A stretch of 64,000 bases of DNA from Stenotrophomonas sp. WZN-1 (GCF_002192255.1 NZ_CP021768.1:2064001-2128000); one strand, 5' to 3'. Positions 47,819-57,392 are shown, counted from the first letter of the stretch. A program made the numbers and translations. The notes: generated by a model from the sequence alone, not told the origin.

Positions 47819-49669
47819 TCAGTCGTGCGGGCTGCGCAGGCCGTCCACATCCAGGATCAGCGCCATGCGACCATCGCCGATCAAGGTGGCACCGGCGTAA
47901 CCGCGTAGGCCGCGCAGGGCTTTCGGCAGCGGCTTGATGACCACTTCCTCGCGCCCGCGCACCTGGTCCACGACCAGGCCGAAGCGCGCTTCACCGGCCT
48001 GCAGCACCACGATCGTCAGCAGGGTCGACGCAGCGGGCGTCACATCCAGCCACTGGCGCAGATCGACCAGCGGCAGCGTGTGCGACCGGCGGTCGAGCAC
48101 GGCGCGGCCATCGAACCAGCCCAGCGAGGTGGGCGGTGCGTGCAGCACTTCCATCACACGCGCCAGCGGCAGCGCATAGACGTCCTCGCCGGCCTGCACC
48201 AGCAGGGTCGGCAGGATCGCCAGGGTGAGCGGCACGCGGATCAGGAAGCGGCTGCCGCGGCCGAGCTCCGACTGGATCTGGATCTGGCCACTCAGCTCGC
48301 GGATGCGCGACTGCACCACATCCATGCCAACGCCGCGGCCGGAAATATCCGTGACCTGCTGCTTGGTCGAGAAGCCGGGCAGGAACACCAGGTGCAGGCA
48401 CTCCTCGCTGCTCAGGCGGGCGGCGGCTTCCGGATCGATCAGGCCCTTCTCGCGCGCCTTCGCACGCAGCTTTTCCGGATCGATGCCGGCGCCATCGTCC
48501 TGCACCTCGATGCTGACGTAGTCACCTTCCTGCTGTGCCGACAACCGCACATGGCCCATCCGTGGCTTGCCCTGTGCTTCGCGCAGGTCGGGCATTTCCA
48601 CGCCATGGTCGATGGCATTGCGGACCAGGTGCACCAGCGGGTCGGCCAGCGCTTCGACCAGGTTGCGGTCGAGCTCGGTCTCGGCGCCGATCAGCTCCAG
48701 GTCCACTTCCTTCTTCAGCGAGCGGGCGACGTCGCGGGCGACCTTGGGGAAGCGCGAGAACACCTTGCCCACCGGCTGCATGCGGGTGCGCATCACCGCC
48801 GACTGCAGGCGCGCGGTGGCGATGTCCAGGGTGGACACGGCGCGGTCCAGTTCTTCGTCGCGCAGGCGCGCACGCAGGGTCTTGAGCCGGTTGCGCGACA
48901 GCACCAGTTCGCCGATCAGGTTGACGATCGCATCCAGGCGCTTGGTGTCCACGCGCACGGTGTGTTCGGCTTCGGCCAGCGGCTTGGCGGCCGGCTTGGC
49001 CGCCGGTGCCGGTGCGGCCGCCGGGCGCGGGGCGGCGATCGGTGCCGGTGCTACCGCAGCCGGAGTCGCAGGCTTGGCGCCAGGTGCGGCGCCACCGTGC
49101 AGCTGGTCGAGCAGGGCTTCGAACTCGTCTTCGCTGATCAGCCCGTCGTCGGCCTTCTTTGCCGGCGCCACCGCAGTCGGTGCGTTGCCGCCGTGCAGCT
49201 GGTCGAGCAGGGCCTCGAATTCGTCGTCGGTGATCAGGTCGCTGCCGCCCGCAGCGGGTGCTGCTGCGGCAGCGGGTGCAGCCACGGCACCGCCATGCAC
49301 GTCGAACTGGGCGATCAGGTCCGGCGGTGCATAGCCCGGCTCGGTGCCGGTAGACACGGCATCCAGCATCGACTGCAGGTAGTCCAGCGATTGCTGGGCG
49401 GCATCGAAGTGATGGGCCTGCAGCACGGCCTGGCCGGCACGTGCTGCGCCCAGCGCTTCCTCAGCGGCGTGGCACAGCTCGACCATGGCGGTGACGCCGA
49501 GGAAGCCGGCACCGCCCTTGAGCGTGTGGTAGCCCCGGAACACCGCGTTGAGCTGTTCGGTGTCCTGCGGTGCCTGCTCCAGCGACACCAGCTGTTCGCC
49601 GAGGCGATCCAGGATTTCCTGTGCCTCGATGATGAAATCGGCAGTGATGTCGTCGGATACCGCGCTCAT
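47819..49669 (-). CDS. cheA: CheA histidine kinase of the flagellar (cheY-cheZ-cheA) set
   Basis: Kinase of 616 residues. The Hpt domain has His48 (FRGYHTLKGGAGFLG). The linker contains two copies of LI(T/S)xDEFEALLDQLHGG (145-161, 177-193). Dimerisation (RVDTKRLDAIVNLIGELVLSR), ATPase (HLVRNAIDHGVE, DDGAGID, GRGVGMDVVQSR) and CheW-like domains follow. Its position after cheY-cheZ and the DEFEALLDQLHG linker are those of the main polar-flagellum CheA of pseudomonads and vibrios, whose linker region is contacted by ParC/ParP. ATG 49669 is just downstream of cheZ; the long upstream open frame overlaps cheZ. Confidence 0.95.
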   Translation of the reverse strand: MSAVSDDITADFIIEAQEILDRLGEQLVSLEQAPQDTEQLNAVFRGYHTLKGGAGFLGVTAMVELCHAAEEALGAARAGQAVLQAHHFDAAQQSLDYLQSMLDAVSTGTEPGYAPPDLIAQFDVHGGAVAAPAAAAAPAAGGSDLITDDEFEALLDQLHGGNAPTAVAPAKKADDGLISEDEFEALLDQLHGGAAPGAKPATPAAVAPAPIAAPRPAAAPAPAAKPAAKPLAEAEHTVRVDTKRLDAIVNLIGELVLSRNRLKTLRARLRDEELDRAVSTLDIATARLQSAVMRTRMQPVGKVFSRFPKVARDVARSLKKEVDLELIGAETELDRNLVEALADPLVHLVRNAIDHGVEMPDLREAQGKPRMGHVRLSAQQEGDYVSIEVQDDGAGIDPEKLRAKAREKGLIDPEAAARLSSEECLHLVFLPGFSTKQQVTDISGRGVGMDVVQSRIRELSGQIQIQSELGRGSRFLIRVPLTLAILPTLLVQAGEDVYALPLARVMEVLHAPPTSLGWFDGRAVLDRRSHTLPLVDLRQWLDVTPAASTLLTIVVLQAGEARFGLVVDQVRGREEVVIKPLPKALRGLRGYAGATLIGDGRMALILDVDGLRSPHD

Positions 49670-49671
49670 AC

Positions 49672-50277
49672 TTACAGCCCCAGATCCGACAACAGGTCGT
49701 CGGCGTCGTTCTGCGAGACCGCGTGGCGGTCCAGTCCCTTCAGTGCCGGCCCGGCCAGTTCCGGGTCGGTGCGATGCTGTTCCGGCGGCAGGCCGAGCGC
49801 GCCGAAGCCTTCGTGCACGCGGCGGACGATGCCCACCACGCGACGGATGATCTGCCCGGTCAGGTCCTGGTAGCTCTGGGTCAGGGCGATCTCGGTGAGG
49901 TTGTGGCGGATGCGCTCGAGCTGAGCGTCCTGGCCCGGCTGCAGGCCTTCGGCGCGCAGCTCTTCGGTCAGGCTGCGGCATTCCTCGGCCAGGTCCAGGG
50001 TACGGTGGGTGGCCTGTTCGGTCATCGCCACCACGTGGTCCAGGCGTGCGCAGGCATCGTCCAGTTCGCCGGCTTCGCTGGGCACGGTCGGCAGCTCACC
50101 CAGGGCCTGCCCCAGCTCGCGGGCCAGCCGCGAGAGGCCGCTCATCATCGGCTGCGTGCGCAGCGCGACCAGTCCGTCGATGCGTTGCCGCCACGCGGCT
50201 TCGTCGCCGGACTCCAGTGCGTCCAGGGCCTCCTGCAGGCGCAGGGCGAGGGCATTTTTGTCGACCGTGGTATCCAT
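49672..50277 (-). CDS. cheZ: CheZ: CheY-P phosphatase
   Basis: Protein of 201 residues. The long helical hairpin carries the active-site motif SYQDLTGQIIRRV (about 135-147). The C-terminal tail NDADDLLSDLGL is the CheY-binding peptide. It overlaps the cheY stop by one base (TGATG) and ends 3 bp before cheA, a tight cheY-cheZ-cheA module. Confidence 0.95.
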   Translation of the reverse strand: MDTTVDKNALALRLQEALDALESGDEAAWRQRIDGLVALRTQPMMSGLSRLARELGQALGELPTVPSEAGELDDACARLDHVVAMTEQATHRTLDLAEECRSLTEELRAEGLQPGQDAQLERIRHNLTEIALTQSYQDLTGQIIRRVVGIVRRVHEGFGALGLPPEQHRTDPELAGPALKGLDRHAVSQNDADDLLSDLGL

Positions 50278-50669
50278 CAGGCGCTGGCCGCCAGGCGTTC
50301 GAAGATCTTGCCGAGCTTTTCTTCCAGCGTCTGCGCGGTGAACGGCTTGATGATGTAACCGTTCACGCCGTTCTGGGCCGCTTCGATGATCTGCTCGCGC
50401 TTGGCTTCGGCGGTGACCATCAGTACCGGCAGGGTCTTCAGCTTGGCATCGGCACGGATCGCCTTGAGCAGTTCGATGCCGGTCATCACCGGCATGTTCC
50501 AGTCGGTGACGACGAAATCGAACGGCTGGCTCTGCAGCAGCGACAGCGCGGCATGCCCGTCCTCGGCTTCGGCGGTGTTGGTGAAGCCCAGATCGCCCAG
50601 CAGGTTCTTGACGATTCGACGCATGGTCGAGAAGTCGTCGACGATCAGGATGCGCATGTTCTTGTTCAA
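50277..50669 (-). CDS. cheY: CheY: flagellar switch response regulator
   Basis: Receiver protein of 130 residues with Asp11/Asp12, phosphoacceptor Asp56 ([12 protein letters not shown]), Thr (MVTAEA) and Lys in [19 protein letters not shown] and NGYIIKPF are hallmarks of motor-binding CheY. It is encoded with its phosphatase CheZ and CheA, downstream of fliA. Confidence 0.96.
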   Translation of the reverse strand: MNKNMRILIVDDFSTMRRIVKNLLGDLGFTNTAEAEDGHAALSLLQSQPFDFVVTDWNMPVMTGIELLKAIRADAKLKTLPVLMVTAEAKREQIIEAAQNGVNGYIIKPFTAQTLEEKLGKIFERLAASA

Positions 50670-50726
50670 AGCAGAGTTCCTTTGTTGTTCATTCCGGGTG
50701 GCCGGGGGCAGCCGCCTCGGGGATGT

Positions 50727-51470
50727 TCATTCTTCCAGGCCGGCGTCGACGGCCTCGAATATCTTCAGCCGGCCGCGCAGGCGCAGCACGGCCTGGCCGT
50801 GGATCTGGCAGACCCGCGATTCGCTCACGCCGAGCACCGCGCCGATCTCCTTCAGGTTCAGCTCCTGCTCGTAGTAGAGCGAGAGCACCAGCTGTTCGCG
50901 CTCAGGCAGGTGGCCGATGGCCTTGCCCAGTTCGCGGCCGAACTCGCCACGCTCCAGCACCTGCTGCGGGGTTGGGCCACCCTGGGCGACGGTGTCCAGC
51001 TCGCCCTGGTCTTCGATGCGCGACTCCAGGCTCAGCACCTGGCCACGTGCGGCGTCTTCCATCAGCCGCAGGTATTCGGGCAGCGGCATCTCCATCGCGG
51101 CGGCGACTTCGGTGGCGCTGGCGGCACGGCCCGTGCTCTGTTCCAGGCGGCGGATGGTGGCGGCGGCATCGCGGGCACGGCGGTGCACCGAGCGCGGCAC
51201 CCAGTCGCCACGGCGGATCTCGTCGATCATCGAGCCGCGGATGCGGATCGAAGCATAGGTCTCGAACGAGGCGCCCTGGTCGGCGTCGTAGCTGCGCGAG
51301 GCTTCGATCAGGCCCATCATGCCGGCCTGGATCAGATCGTCGACTTCGACGCTGGCCGGCAGGCGTGCGGCCAGGTGGTGGGCGATGCGCCGCACCAGGT
51401 CCGAGTGCTGGGCGATGACCTCGTTGGCCGCCGAGCGCTGGACTTCCCTGTACTGGGCTGCGCCTTTCAT
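50727..51470 (-). CDS. fliA: FliA: flagellar sigma-28 factor
   Basis: Sigma factor of 247 residues. Region 2 reads LPASVEVDDLIQAGMMGLIEA and TYASIRIRGSMIDEIR; region 3 is RAASATEVAAAM; region 4 is LPEREQLVLSLYYEQELNLKEIGAVLGVSESRV. It overlaps flhG by 4 bp. It should drive the seven GCCGATAA-type promoters listed for chemotaxis and motor genes to its left. Confidence 0.96.
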   Translation of the reverse strand: MKGAAQYREVQRSAANEVIAQHSDLVRRIAHHLAARLPASVEVDDLIQAGMMGLIEASRSYDADQGASFETYASIRIRGSMIDEIRRGDWVPRSVHRRARDAAATIRRLEQSTGRAASATEVAAAMEMPLPEYLRLMEDAARGQVLSLESRIEDQGELDTVAQGGPTPQQVLERGEFGRELGKAIGHLPEREQLVLSLYYEQELNLKEIGAVLGVSESRVCQIHGQAVLRLRGRLKIFEAVDAGLEE

Positions 51471-52354
51471 GCGGCCACCCCGCGCTGCTTGAGGATGCGT
51501 TCGAGGAAGAACTCGACACCGCCTCGCGGTTCGGTCGGTGCCTGCCAGCGTGCGGTGCGGCGCGCGATCTCGGTGATCGCAAGCGCCGAAGGGCTGGACG
51601 GATAGGCCTTCACCACCGGCTGCTGGCGCTGCACCGACAGGCGCAGCCAGTCATCCTGCGGCACGCAGCCCAGGTAGTTCAGCGAGACATCGGCAAGGAA
51701 CTTCTCGCAGACGCGGGTCAGCTTCTCGTACAGCACGCGACCCTCGTTCGGGTCGCGCACCATGTTGGCCACCACCTGGATGCGGTCCACGCCGCGCTCG
51801 CGCGACAGCACCTTGATCAGTGCGTAGGCGTCGGTGATCGAGGCCGGCTCATCGCAGACCACCACCACGGTGTCCTGCGCGGCCTGGCAGAAGGTCAACA
51901 CGCCGTCGGTGATGCCGGCGGCGGTATCGACCACCATGATGTCCAGCTCGCGTTCCAGTTCGGAGAACACGTTGACCAGGCCGACATGCTCGGCCGGGGC
52001 CAGCTCGGCCATGTGGCGGCGGCCGGATGCGGCCGGGACCACCAGCACGCCGTTCGGGCCTTCGACGATGACGTCGTCCAGCGAGCAGCGGCCGGCAACC
52101 AGGTCGGCCAGGGTAAAGGTGGGGTTCAGCCCCAGGATCACGTCGATGTTGGCCAGGCCGAGGTCGGCGTCCAGCAGCAGCGTGCGCTTGCCCATGCCGG
52201 CCAGCGCCACGGCCAGGTTGGCCGACACGTTGGTCTTGCCCACGCCGCCCTTGCCGCCCGTCACGGCAATGGTGCGCACAGGGCCGAGCGGCTCGCTGCG
52301 GGTGGCCGACAGCGGGAAGGTCTTGGTCAGCTTGGCGTACTCACGCGACGGCAT
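51467..52354 (-). CDS. flhG: FlhG/FleN: MinD-like flagellar number regulator
   Basis: ATPase of 295 residues: deviant Walker A (VTGGKGGVGKTNVSANLAVAL), LLLDADLGLANIDVILGL and Walker B (IMVVDTAAGI). In polar flagellates it limits flagellar number by antagonising FlhF and the master regulator. The N-terminal ~25 residues before the P-loop may carry the FlhF-activating segment. It overlaps flhF by 14 bp and fliA by 4 bp. Confidence 0.95.
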   Translation of the reverse strand: MPSREYAKLTKTFPLSATRSEPLGPVRTIAVTGGKGGVGKTNVSANLAVALAGMGKRTLLLDADLGLANIDVILGLNPTFTLADLVAGRCSLDDVIVEGPNGVLVVPAASGRRHMAELAPAEHVGLVNVFSELERELDIMVVDTAAGITDGVLTFCQAAQDTVVVVCDEPASITDAYALIKVLSRERGVDRIQVVANMVRDPNEGRVLYEKLTRVCEKFLADVSLNYLGCVPQDDWLRLSVQRQQPVVKAYPSSPSALAITEIARRTARWQAPTEPRGGVEFFLERILKQRGVAA

Positions 52355-53963
52355 GGTTCAACTCCGGGTTGCAGGGCATATCGGCCGCTCGGCGCAAATC
52401 TTCAAGGCGAAGTACAAGATTGGCTGCACTGGCCCGGTGCAGGTCCTCCGGGACGTCCTGGCCATCGGTCACCCAGGTGATCGGCAGGGCGTGGTCCACG
52501 GCCACCGACAGGGCGTTGCCGAAGCGGCCGGTCTCGTCCAGCTTGCTCAGCACCAGCCCCTGCAGGTTGGCCGCACCGAACCGGCGCACCACCTCGTCCA
52601 TGTCGCCGAAGCTGGTGTTGGCCGGCAGCACCAGCAGGGTGCGGACCTGGCGCGCGGCGCGCAGCCACTGCAGCTGGGCAGCCAGGGCGCGGTCGCGCGG
52701 GCCAAGGCCGGCGGTATCGATCAGCACCAGCTTGTAGTCCTTCAGGCGTTCCAGCAGCTGGTCCAGGTCGGTGCCGCTGTTGGCCTCGTGCACGGCGATG
52801 CCGAGCTGGCGGCCGTAGCCATACAACTGCTCGCGGGCGCCGATGCGGGTGGTGTCGGTGGTGACCAGGGCGACGTCACGCGGCGCGTGCTTCTCGGCGA
52901 AGCGCGAGGCCAGCTTGGCGATGGTGGTGGTCTTGCCGGCGCCGGTCGGGCCCACCAGAGCGATCACGCCGCCTTCTTCCAGCGGGTCGACCGGGGCGAT
53001 CGGCAGCTTGCGCGAAATCAGCCCCAGCATCAGGCCGCGGCCGCGGTGGGCCTCGGTCTCCAGCGGGATCTGCATGGCCACGTCGCGGGCCAGGCCGGCA
53101 TCGAAGCCATATTCGTCCATCAGGTCCAACGCGGTGGCGCGCACCGGGCAGCCACGCAGGCGCTCGTCGGTGAAGCGGTTCATCTCGCGCTCGATCACCT
53201 GGCGCATGCCGGCCACTTCCTGGCGCAGCTGGCGGATCTCGGCGTCGTCCTGGGCGACCACGGTCAGCGTCGGTGCCGGGGCCAGCACCGGGGCCGGGCT
53301 GGCCTCGACGACGGCTTCGACCGCTGCCGGTTCGCTGGCGGTGATCCCGGGCTGTGCATCGGTCACGGCAGCGGTCGGCAGCGGTGGCGGCTGCACGGCC
53401 GCCGCCGCGCTTTCGTGATGCGCCTCGTGCGGCGGGTCGATCTGGAAGCGGGCGCGGTTGGCCGGCGTGGCGCTGGCGGGTGCCGGTGCGACGATGGCGT
53501 CGGCGAACGGGGCGAAGACCTGGTCCGGCAGCGCCGGTTCGTTGACGACGGCACGCGCCAGGGTGGCGGCGAAGCCGGTGCTGCCGCGGGTCGGCACGAT
53601 CTCGTCGGCGCTGTCCAGGGTGCGGCCGGTGGCACCGACGGCGGCGCGGGCGAGGGCAGCCACGGCCGAGGTGGTGGCGGCCACCGGTTCCGGCGCCGGG
53701 GTGTTGCTGCGGCGACGGGTGACGGCGGCGATCACCGCGTCGGCGGCGGTGCGCGGCTTCGGCGCCGGCGGCGGAGCGATGTCACGACGCGAGGCTTCCA
53801 GTGCACGCTGCACAGCGCTCTCATCGTAGTTGGCGGCGGCGACGATCTCGATGCCTTCCTCGATCCGGCGGTTGGACAGGATCACGGCGTCAGGACCATG
53901 TTCCTTGCGCACGAGGTTCATGGCCGAGCGCATGTCGGCGGCGACGAATCGTTTGATTTTCAT
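52341..53963 (-). CDS. flhF: FlhF: SRP-type GTPase for polar flagellum placement
   Basis: GTPase of 540 residues. The conserved N-terminus is MKIKRFVAADMRSAM(N)LVRKEHG; a long Ala/Pro-rich variable B domain (about 80-230) follows. The NG domain has P-loop ALVGPTGAGKTTTIAKLA, DTTRIGA, DTAGLG and SKLDET. ATG 53963 matches the family start; the ORF extends upstream through non-conserved Ser/Pro codons. Downstream genes flhG and fliA are coupled to it. Confidence 0.95.
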   Translation of the reverse strand: MKIKRFVAADMRSAMNLVRKEHGPDAVILSNRRIEEGIEIVAAANYDESAVQRALEASRRDIAPPPAPKPRTAADAVIAAVTRRRSNTPAPEPVAATTSAVAALARAAVGATGRTLDSADEIVPTRGSTGFAATLARAVVNEPALPDQVFAPFADAIVAPAPASATPANRARFQIDPPHEAHHESAAAAVQPPPLPTAAVTDAQPGITASEPAAVEAVVEASPAPVLAPAPTLTVVAQDDAEIRQLRQEVAGMRQVIEREMNRFTDERLRGCPVRATALDLMDEYGFDAGLARDVAMQIPLETEAHRGRGLMLGLISRKLPIAPVDPLEEGGVIALVGPTGAGKTTTIAKLASRFAEKHAPRDVALVTTDTTRIGAREQLYGYGRQLGIAVHEANSGTDLDQLLERLKDYKLVLIDTAGLGPRDRALAAQLQWLRAARQVRTLLVLPANTSFGDMDEVVRRFGAANLQGLVLSKLDETGRFGNALSVAVDHALPITWVTDGQDVPEDLHRASAANLVLRLEDLRRAADMPCNPELNHAVA

Positions 53964-54108
53964 GCTGTGGTCACGGGGCGAAGACGGCGGGGTGGCGGTC
54001 GGGGAACTCGGGTGGTCGGTGGTCTGCACGGTGCGGGTTCCCCTTGGTATCTGTCTGCTGCGTTGGTTCGAAAGTGGTGTCTGTTTTCTGGCGCATCGGA
54101 GGGCGGCG

Positions 54109-56217
54109 TCAGCTGATCGTTCCGACCAGCTTCAGGCGCTTGTCCTCCGGCACCTCGCTGTAGGCCAGGACCGACAGCGACGGAACGCTGTGGCGGACCA
54201 GGCGGGCCAGCGCGGCGCGCACCGGGCCAGGTACCAGCACGACCGCGGGCTCGTTGCGGGCTTCCTGCTTGCTGACACATTCGGCCAGGCTCTGGTGCAG
54301 TCGTTCAGCGAGTCCGGGTTCCAGCGCGGCGCCGTTGCCCTGCGTGGACTCCTGCAAGACACGTTCCAATTGCGGGTTGAGGGTGAACACCGGCAGCTCC
54401 GCCGACATTCCGGCGATCTCCTGCACGATGAAGCGGCCCAGCGCGGTGCGCACGGCGGCGGTCAGCACGGCCGGGTCCTGGCTGCTCGGAGAGTGTTCGA
54501 CCAGTGCTTCGGCGATCTTGCGCAGCTGGCGGATCGGAATGCGCTCGACCAGCAGGTTCTGCAGCACGCGCACCACCGCCGACAGCGGCAGCGCCTTCGG
54601 CGTCAGATCTTCGACGAGCTTCGGCGCGCTCTTGGCCAGGTTGGCCAGCAGGTGCTGCACTTCTTCGTGGCCGAGCAGTTCCGGCGCGTGCTCGCGGATC
54701 AGGTGCGACAGATGGGTGGCGACCACGGTGGCCGGATCGACCACGGTGTAGCCCAGCGTTTCGGCCTGGGCGCGCTGGTGCGGCTGGATCCAGGTGGCAT
54801 CCAGGCCGAACGCGGGGTCCTTGCCGGCGATGCCGTCCAGTGCACCGAGCGCACTGCCCGGGTCCAGCGCCAGTTCGCGATCAGGGTGGATCTCGGCGGT
54901 GGCCACCGGCACGCCATGCACCAGCACGCGGTAGCCGTTGGCAGGCAGTTCCAGGTTGTCGCGGATGTGCACCGACGGGATCAGGAAGCCGACATCCTGG
55001 GTCAGCTTGCGCCGCACGCCCTTGATGCGCGCCATCAGTTCGCCGCCCTGGTTGCTGTCCACCAGCGGAATCAGCCGGTAGCCGACCTCCAGGCCCAGCG
55101 GATCGACCGGGCGCAGTTCGTCCCAGCTCAGTTCGGCGGTCGGTGCCGGTGCCGCCGGGCGGCCGAGTGCGTTGAGTGCGGCAGCGTCGCCGCTCGTGGC
55201 CGCAGCATTGGCTGCCGGTGCCTTCTCCTTGCGGTACAGCTTCCAGGCGATGAAACCGAGGATCGCCGCCAGCGTCAGGAAAGCGACGTTGGGCATGCCC
55301 GGCACCAGTCCGACCAGGCCGAGGATGCCGGCGGTGATCGCGAGCGCGCGGTACTGGCCGAACACCTGGCCGGTCATCGCCTGGGCCATGTCCTGCGAGC
55401 GCGATGCGCGGGTAACCAGCATCGCCACGGCGCTGGAGACCAGCAGGGCCGGCAGCTGCGCCACCAGTCCGTCACCGATTGACAGCAGGGTGTAGGTGGC
55501 AGCGGCGTCGCCGAACGGCATGCCATGCTGCAACACGCCCACGGCCAGGCCGCCGAGCATGTTGATGAACAGGATCAGGATGCCGGCGATGGCGTCGCCG
55601 CGGATGAATTTGCTTGCACCGTCCATTGCGCCGTAGAAGTCGGCTTCCTCGCGGACTTCCTCGCGGCGCAGCTTGGCCTCTTCGCGCGTCAGCAAACCGG
55701 CGTTGAGGTCGGCGTCGATCGCCATCTGCTTGCCGGGCATGGCGTCGAGGATGAAGCGCGCGGTCACTTCCGAGACGCGGCCGGCGCCCTTGGTGATGAC
55801 CACGAAGTTGATGATGGTCAGGATCGCGAACACCACGATGCCGACCGCGTAGTTGCCGCCGATCACGAATTCGCCGAAGGCAGCGATGACCTTGCCCGCG
55901 GCGTCGTGGCCATTCTGGCCGTTCAGCAGGATCACGCGGGTGGAGGCCACGTTCAGCGCCAGCCGCAGCATGGTGGTGATCAGCAGCACGATCGGGAAGA
56001 TCGTGAAGTCCAGCGGGCGCTTCACGTAGACCACCGCCAGCAGCACCATCAGCGAGATGGCGATGTTGAAGGTGAACAGCGCATCGAGCACCGGCGCGGC
56101 CAGCGGCACCACGACCATGGCCAGCAGGGCCAGCACGATCAGCGGCGCGCCAAGGCCCTGGCGGATCATCTCCAGGGCGCGGCGGGTGTTGAAACCGGCG
56201 GAGGGCTGGGCGCTCAC
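54109..56217 (-). CDS. flhA: FlhA: flagellar type III export gate protein
   Basis: Protein of 702 residues with about eight N-terminal membrane helices (to about 340), including the conserved FHIPEP-family segment around KGAGRVSEVTARFILDAMPGKQMAID and the Arg/Asp-rich loop. A large cytoplasmic domain then binds chaperone-substrate complexes. It starts at a GTG overlapping the flhB stop (GTGA). Forms the nonameric export gate with FlhB and FliPQR. Confidence 0.96.
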   Translation of the reverse strand: MSAQPSAGFNTRRALEMIRQGLGAPLIVLALLAMVVVPLAAPVLDALFTFNIAISLMVLLAVVYVKRPLDFTIFPIVLLITTMLRLALNVASTRVILLNGQNGHDAAGKVIAAFGEFVIGGNYAVGIVVFAILTIINFVVITKGAGRVSEVTARFILDAMPGKQMAIDADLNAGLLTREEAKLRREEVREEADFYGAMDGASKFIRGDAIAGILILFINMLGGLAVGVLQHGMPFGDAAATYTLLSIGDGLVAQLPALLVSSAVAMLVTRASRSQDMAQAMTGQVFGQYRALAITAGILGLVGLVPGMPNVAFLTLAAILGFIAWKLYRKEKAPAANAAATSGDAAALNALGRPAAPAPTAELSWDELRPVDPLGLEVGYRLIPLVDSNQGGELMARIKGVRRKLTQDVGFLIPSVHIRDNLELPANGYRVLVHGVPVATAEIHPDRELALDPGSALGALDGIAGKDPAFGLDATWIQPHQRAQAETLGYTVVDPATVVATHLSHLIREHAPELLGHEEVQHLLANLAKSAPKLVEDLTPKALPLSAVVRVLQNLLVERIPIRQLRKIAEALVEHSPSSQDPAVLTAAVRTALGRFIVQEIAGMSAELPVFTLNPQLERVLQESTQGNGAALEPGLAERLHQSLAECVSKQEARNEPAVVLVPGPVRAALARLVRHSVPSLSVLAYSEVPEDKRLKLVGTIS

Positions 56218-57344
56218 GGGCGGCCTCCCTTGCCGAATTCATCCACCTGGATGTGCGGGGCGTCCGGCATCGGGCCAGTGCGCCAGGCGCGCAGCTGGTA
56301 GACGTAGGACAGGACCTGGGCGACGGCCGAATACAGTCTCACGGGGATTTCCTTTCCGAGTTGGCCTTCCCGATACAAGGCGCGTGCCAAAGGCGGGGCG
56401 GAGACGATCGCGACCTTGTTGCCGTCGGCCACTTCACGGATGCGCAGGGCGGTCTCGTCCACGCCCAGGGCGACCACGGTGGGGGCGTTCATGGCGCCGC
56501 CCTCGTACTTCAGGGCTACCGCATAGTGGGTCGGGTTGACCACCACCACGTCGGCGGTGGGCACCGCTTCCATCATCCGGCGGTTGGCCATCTGCTGCTG
56601 CAGCTGGCGGATGCGGCCCTTCACCTCGGGGCTGCCCTCGCTTTCCTTCATTTCCCGGCGCAGCTCTTCACGGGTCATCTTCAGCTTGCGCATCCAGTTC
56701 CAGCGCTGGTACGGCGCATCGATGGCGGCCAGCACCAGCATCGCGCCGGCGGTGGCCAGCAGCAGGCGCAGGGTGAAGCCGAGGCCGTCGGTGATGGCGG
56801 TCTCCAGCGGGTGGTGGATCAGCCCGCGCAGGGTGTCGAAGCCGGTCCAGACCACCAGTCCGGCGGCCACGCCGACGAAGGCCACGCGCAGCAGCGATTT
56901 GGTGAACTCGGCGATGGCTTCCGGACCATACAGGCGCTTGAGCCCGCTCATCGGGTTCATGCGGTTGATGTCGGGCAGCAATGCCTTCTGCGACCAGCGC
57001 AGGCCGCCCATCACCAGCGGGGCGACGAAGCTGGCCAGCAGGCAGACCAGCACCAGCGGCGCGATCACCAGCATGAACTGCAGCAGCAGGTCGCCGAAGT
57101 GGCCGAACAGTTCCTTCGGGTTCTGCCGCAGGCTCTGTTCCGGGCTGAGCGCGTGCTTCATCCAGGCCGTGGCGCCACGGCCGATCGAGCCGCTCATGGC
57201 CATCACCGCCAGCACGCCGGCGCCGAACACGGCGGCGGTGCCAAGTTCGCGCGAGCGCGGCAGGTTGCCCTGTTCACGGGCATCGCGCAGGCGTTTTTCG
57301 GTAGGTTGTTCGGTCTTTTCGCCGGCGGATTCGTTCTCGGACAT
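56214..57344 (-). CDS. flhB: FlhB: flagellar export switch protein
   Basis: Protein of 376 residues: charged N-terminus (GEKTEQPTEKRLRDAREQGNLPRS), four membrane helices, and a cytoplasmic domain with the autocleavage motif Asn270-Pro-Thr-His273 (VVVNPTHYAVAL). It switches export from rod/hook to filament proteins. ATG 57344 is preferred to the upstream GTG 57353; neither has a strong ribosome site. A sigma-54-like promoter lies 35 bp upstream. It is separated from the fli operon by the GGDEF-EAL gene. Confidence 0.95.
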   Translation of the reverse strand: MSENESAGEKTEQPTEKRLRDAREQGNLPRSRELGTAAVFGAGVLAVMAMSGSIGRGATAWMKHALSPEQSLRQNPKELFGHFGDLLLQFMLVIAPLVLVCLLASFVAPLVMGGLRWSQKALLPDINRMNPMSGLKRLYGPEAIAEFTKSLLRVAFVGVAAGLVVWTGFDTLRGLIHHPLETAITDGLGFTLRLLLATAGAMLVLAAIDAPYQRWNWMRKLKMTREELRREMKESEGSPEVKGRIRQLQQQMANRRMMEAVPTADVVVVNPTHYAVALKYEGGAMNAPTVVALGVDETALRIREVADGNKVAIVSAPPLARALYREGQLGKEIPVRLYSAVAQVLSYVYQLRAWRTGPMPDAPHIQVDEFGKGGRP

Positions 57345-57378
57345 CACGGGCACTGCGGCAGGGGATGCCCCGGGGCGT

Positions 57379-57392
57379 GCAAGAAGTGTTCC
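57379..57392 (-). promoter_or_regulatory. Sigma-54-like promoter of flhB-flhA-flhF-flhG-fliA
   Basis: Minus strand CGGAACACTTCTTGCA has the essential GG (57391-57392) and GC (57379-57380) with exactly 10 bp between. Early flagellar genes of polar flagellates commonly use RpoN. Confidence 0.55.

Noticed and set aside
53964-54108. Sigma-54 promoter between flhA and flhF
   Set aside because: No GG-N10-GC site with a convincing context was found in the 145-bp gap.
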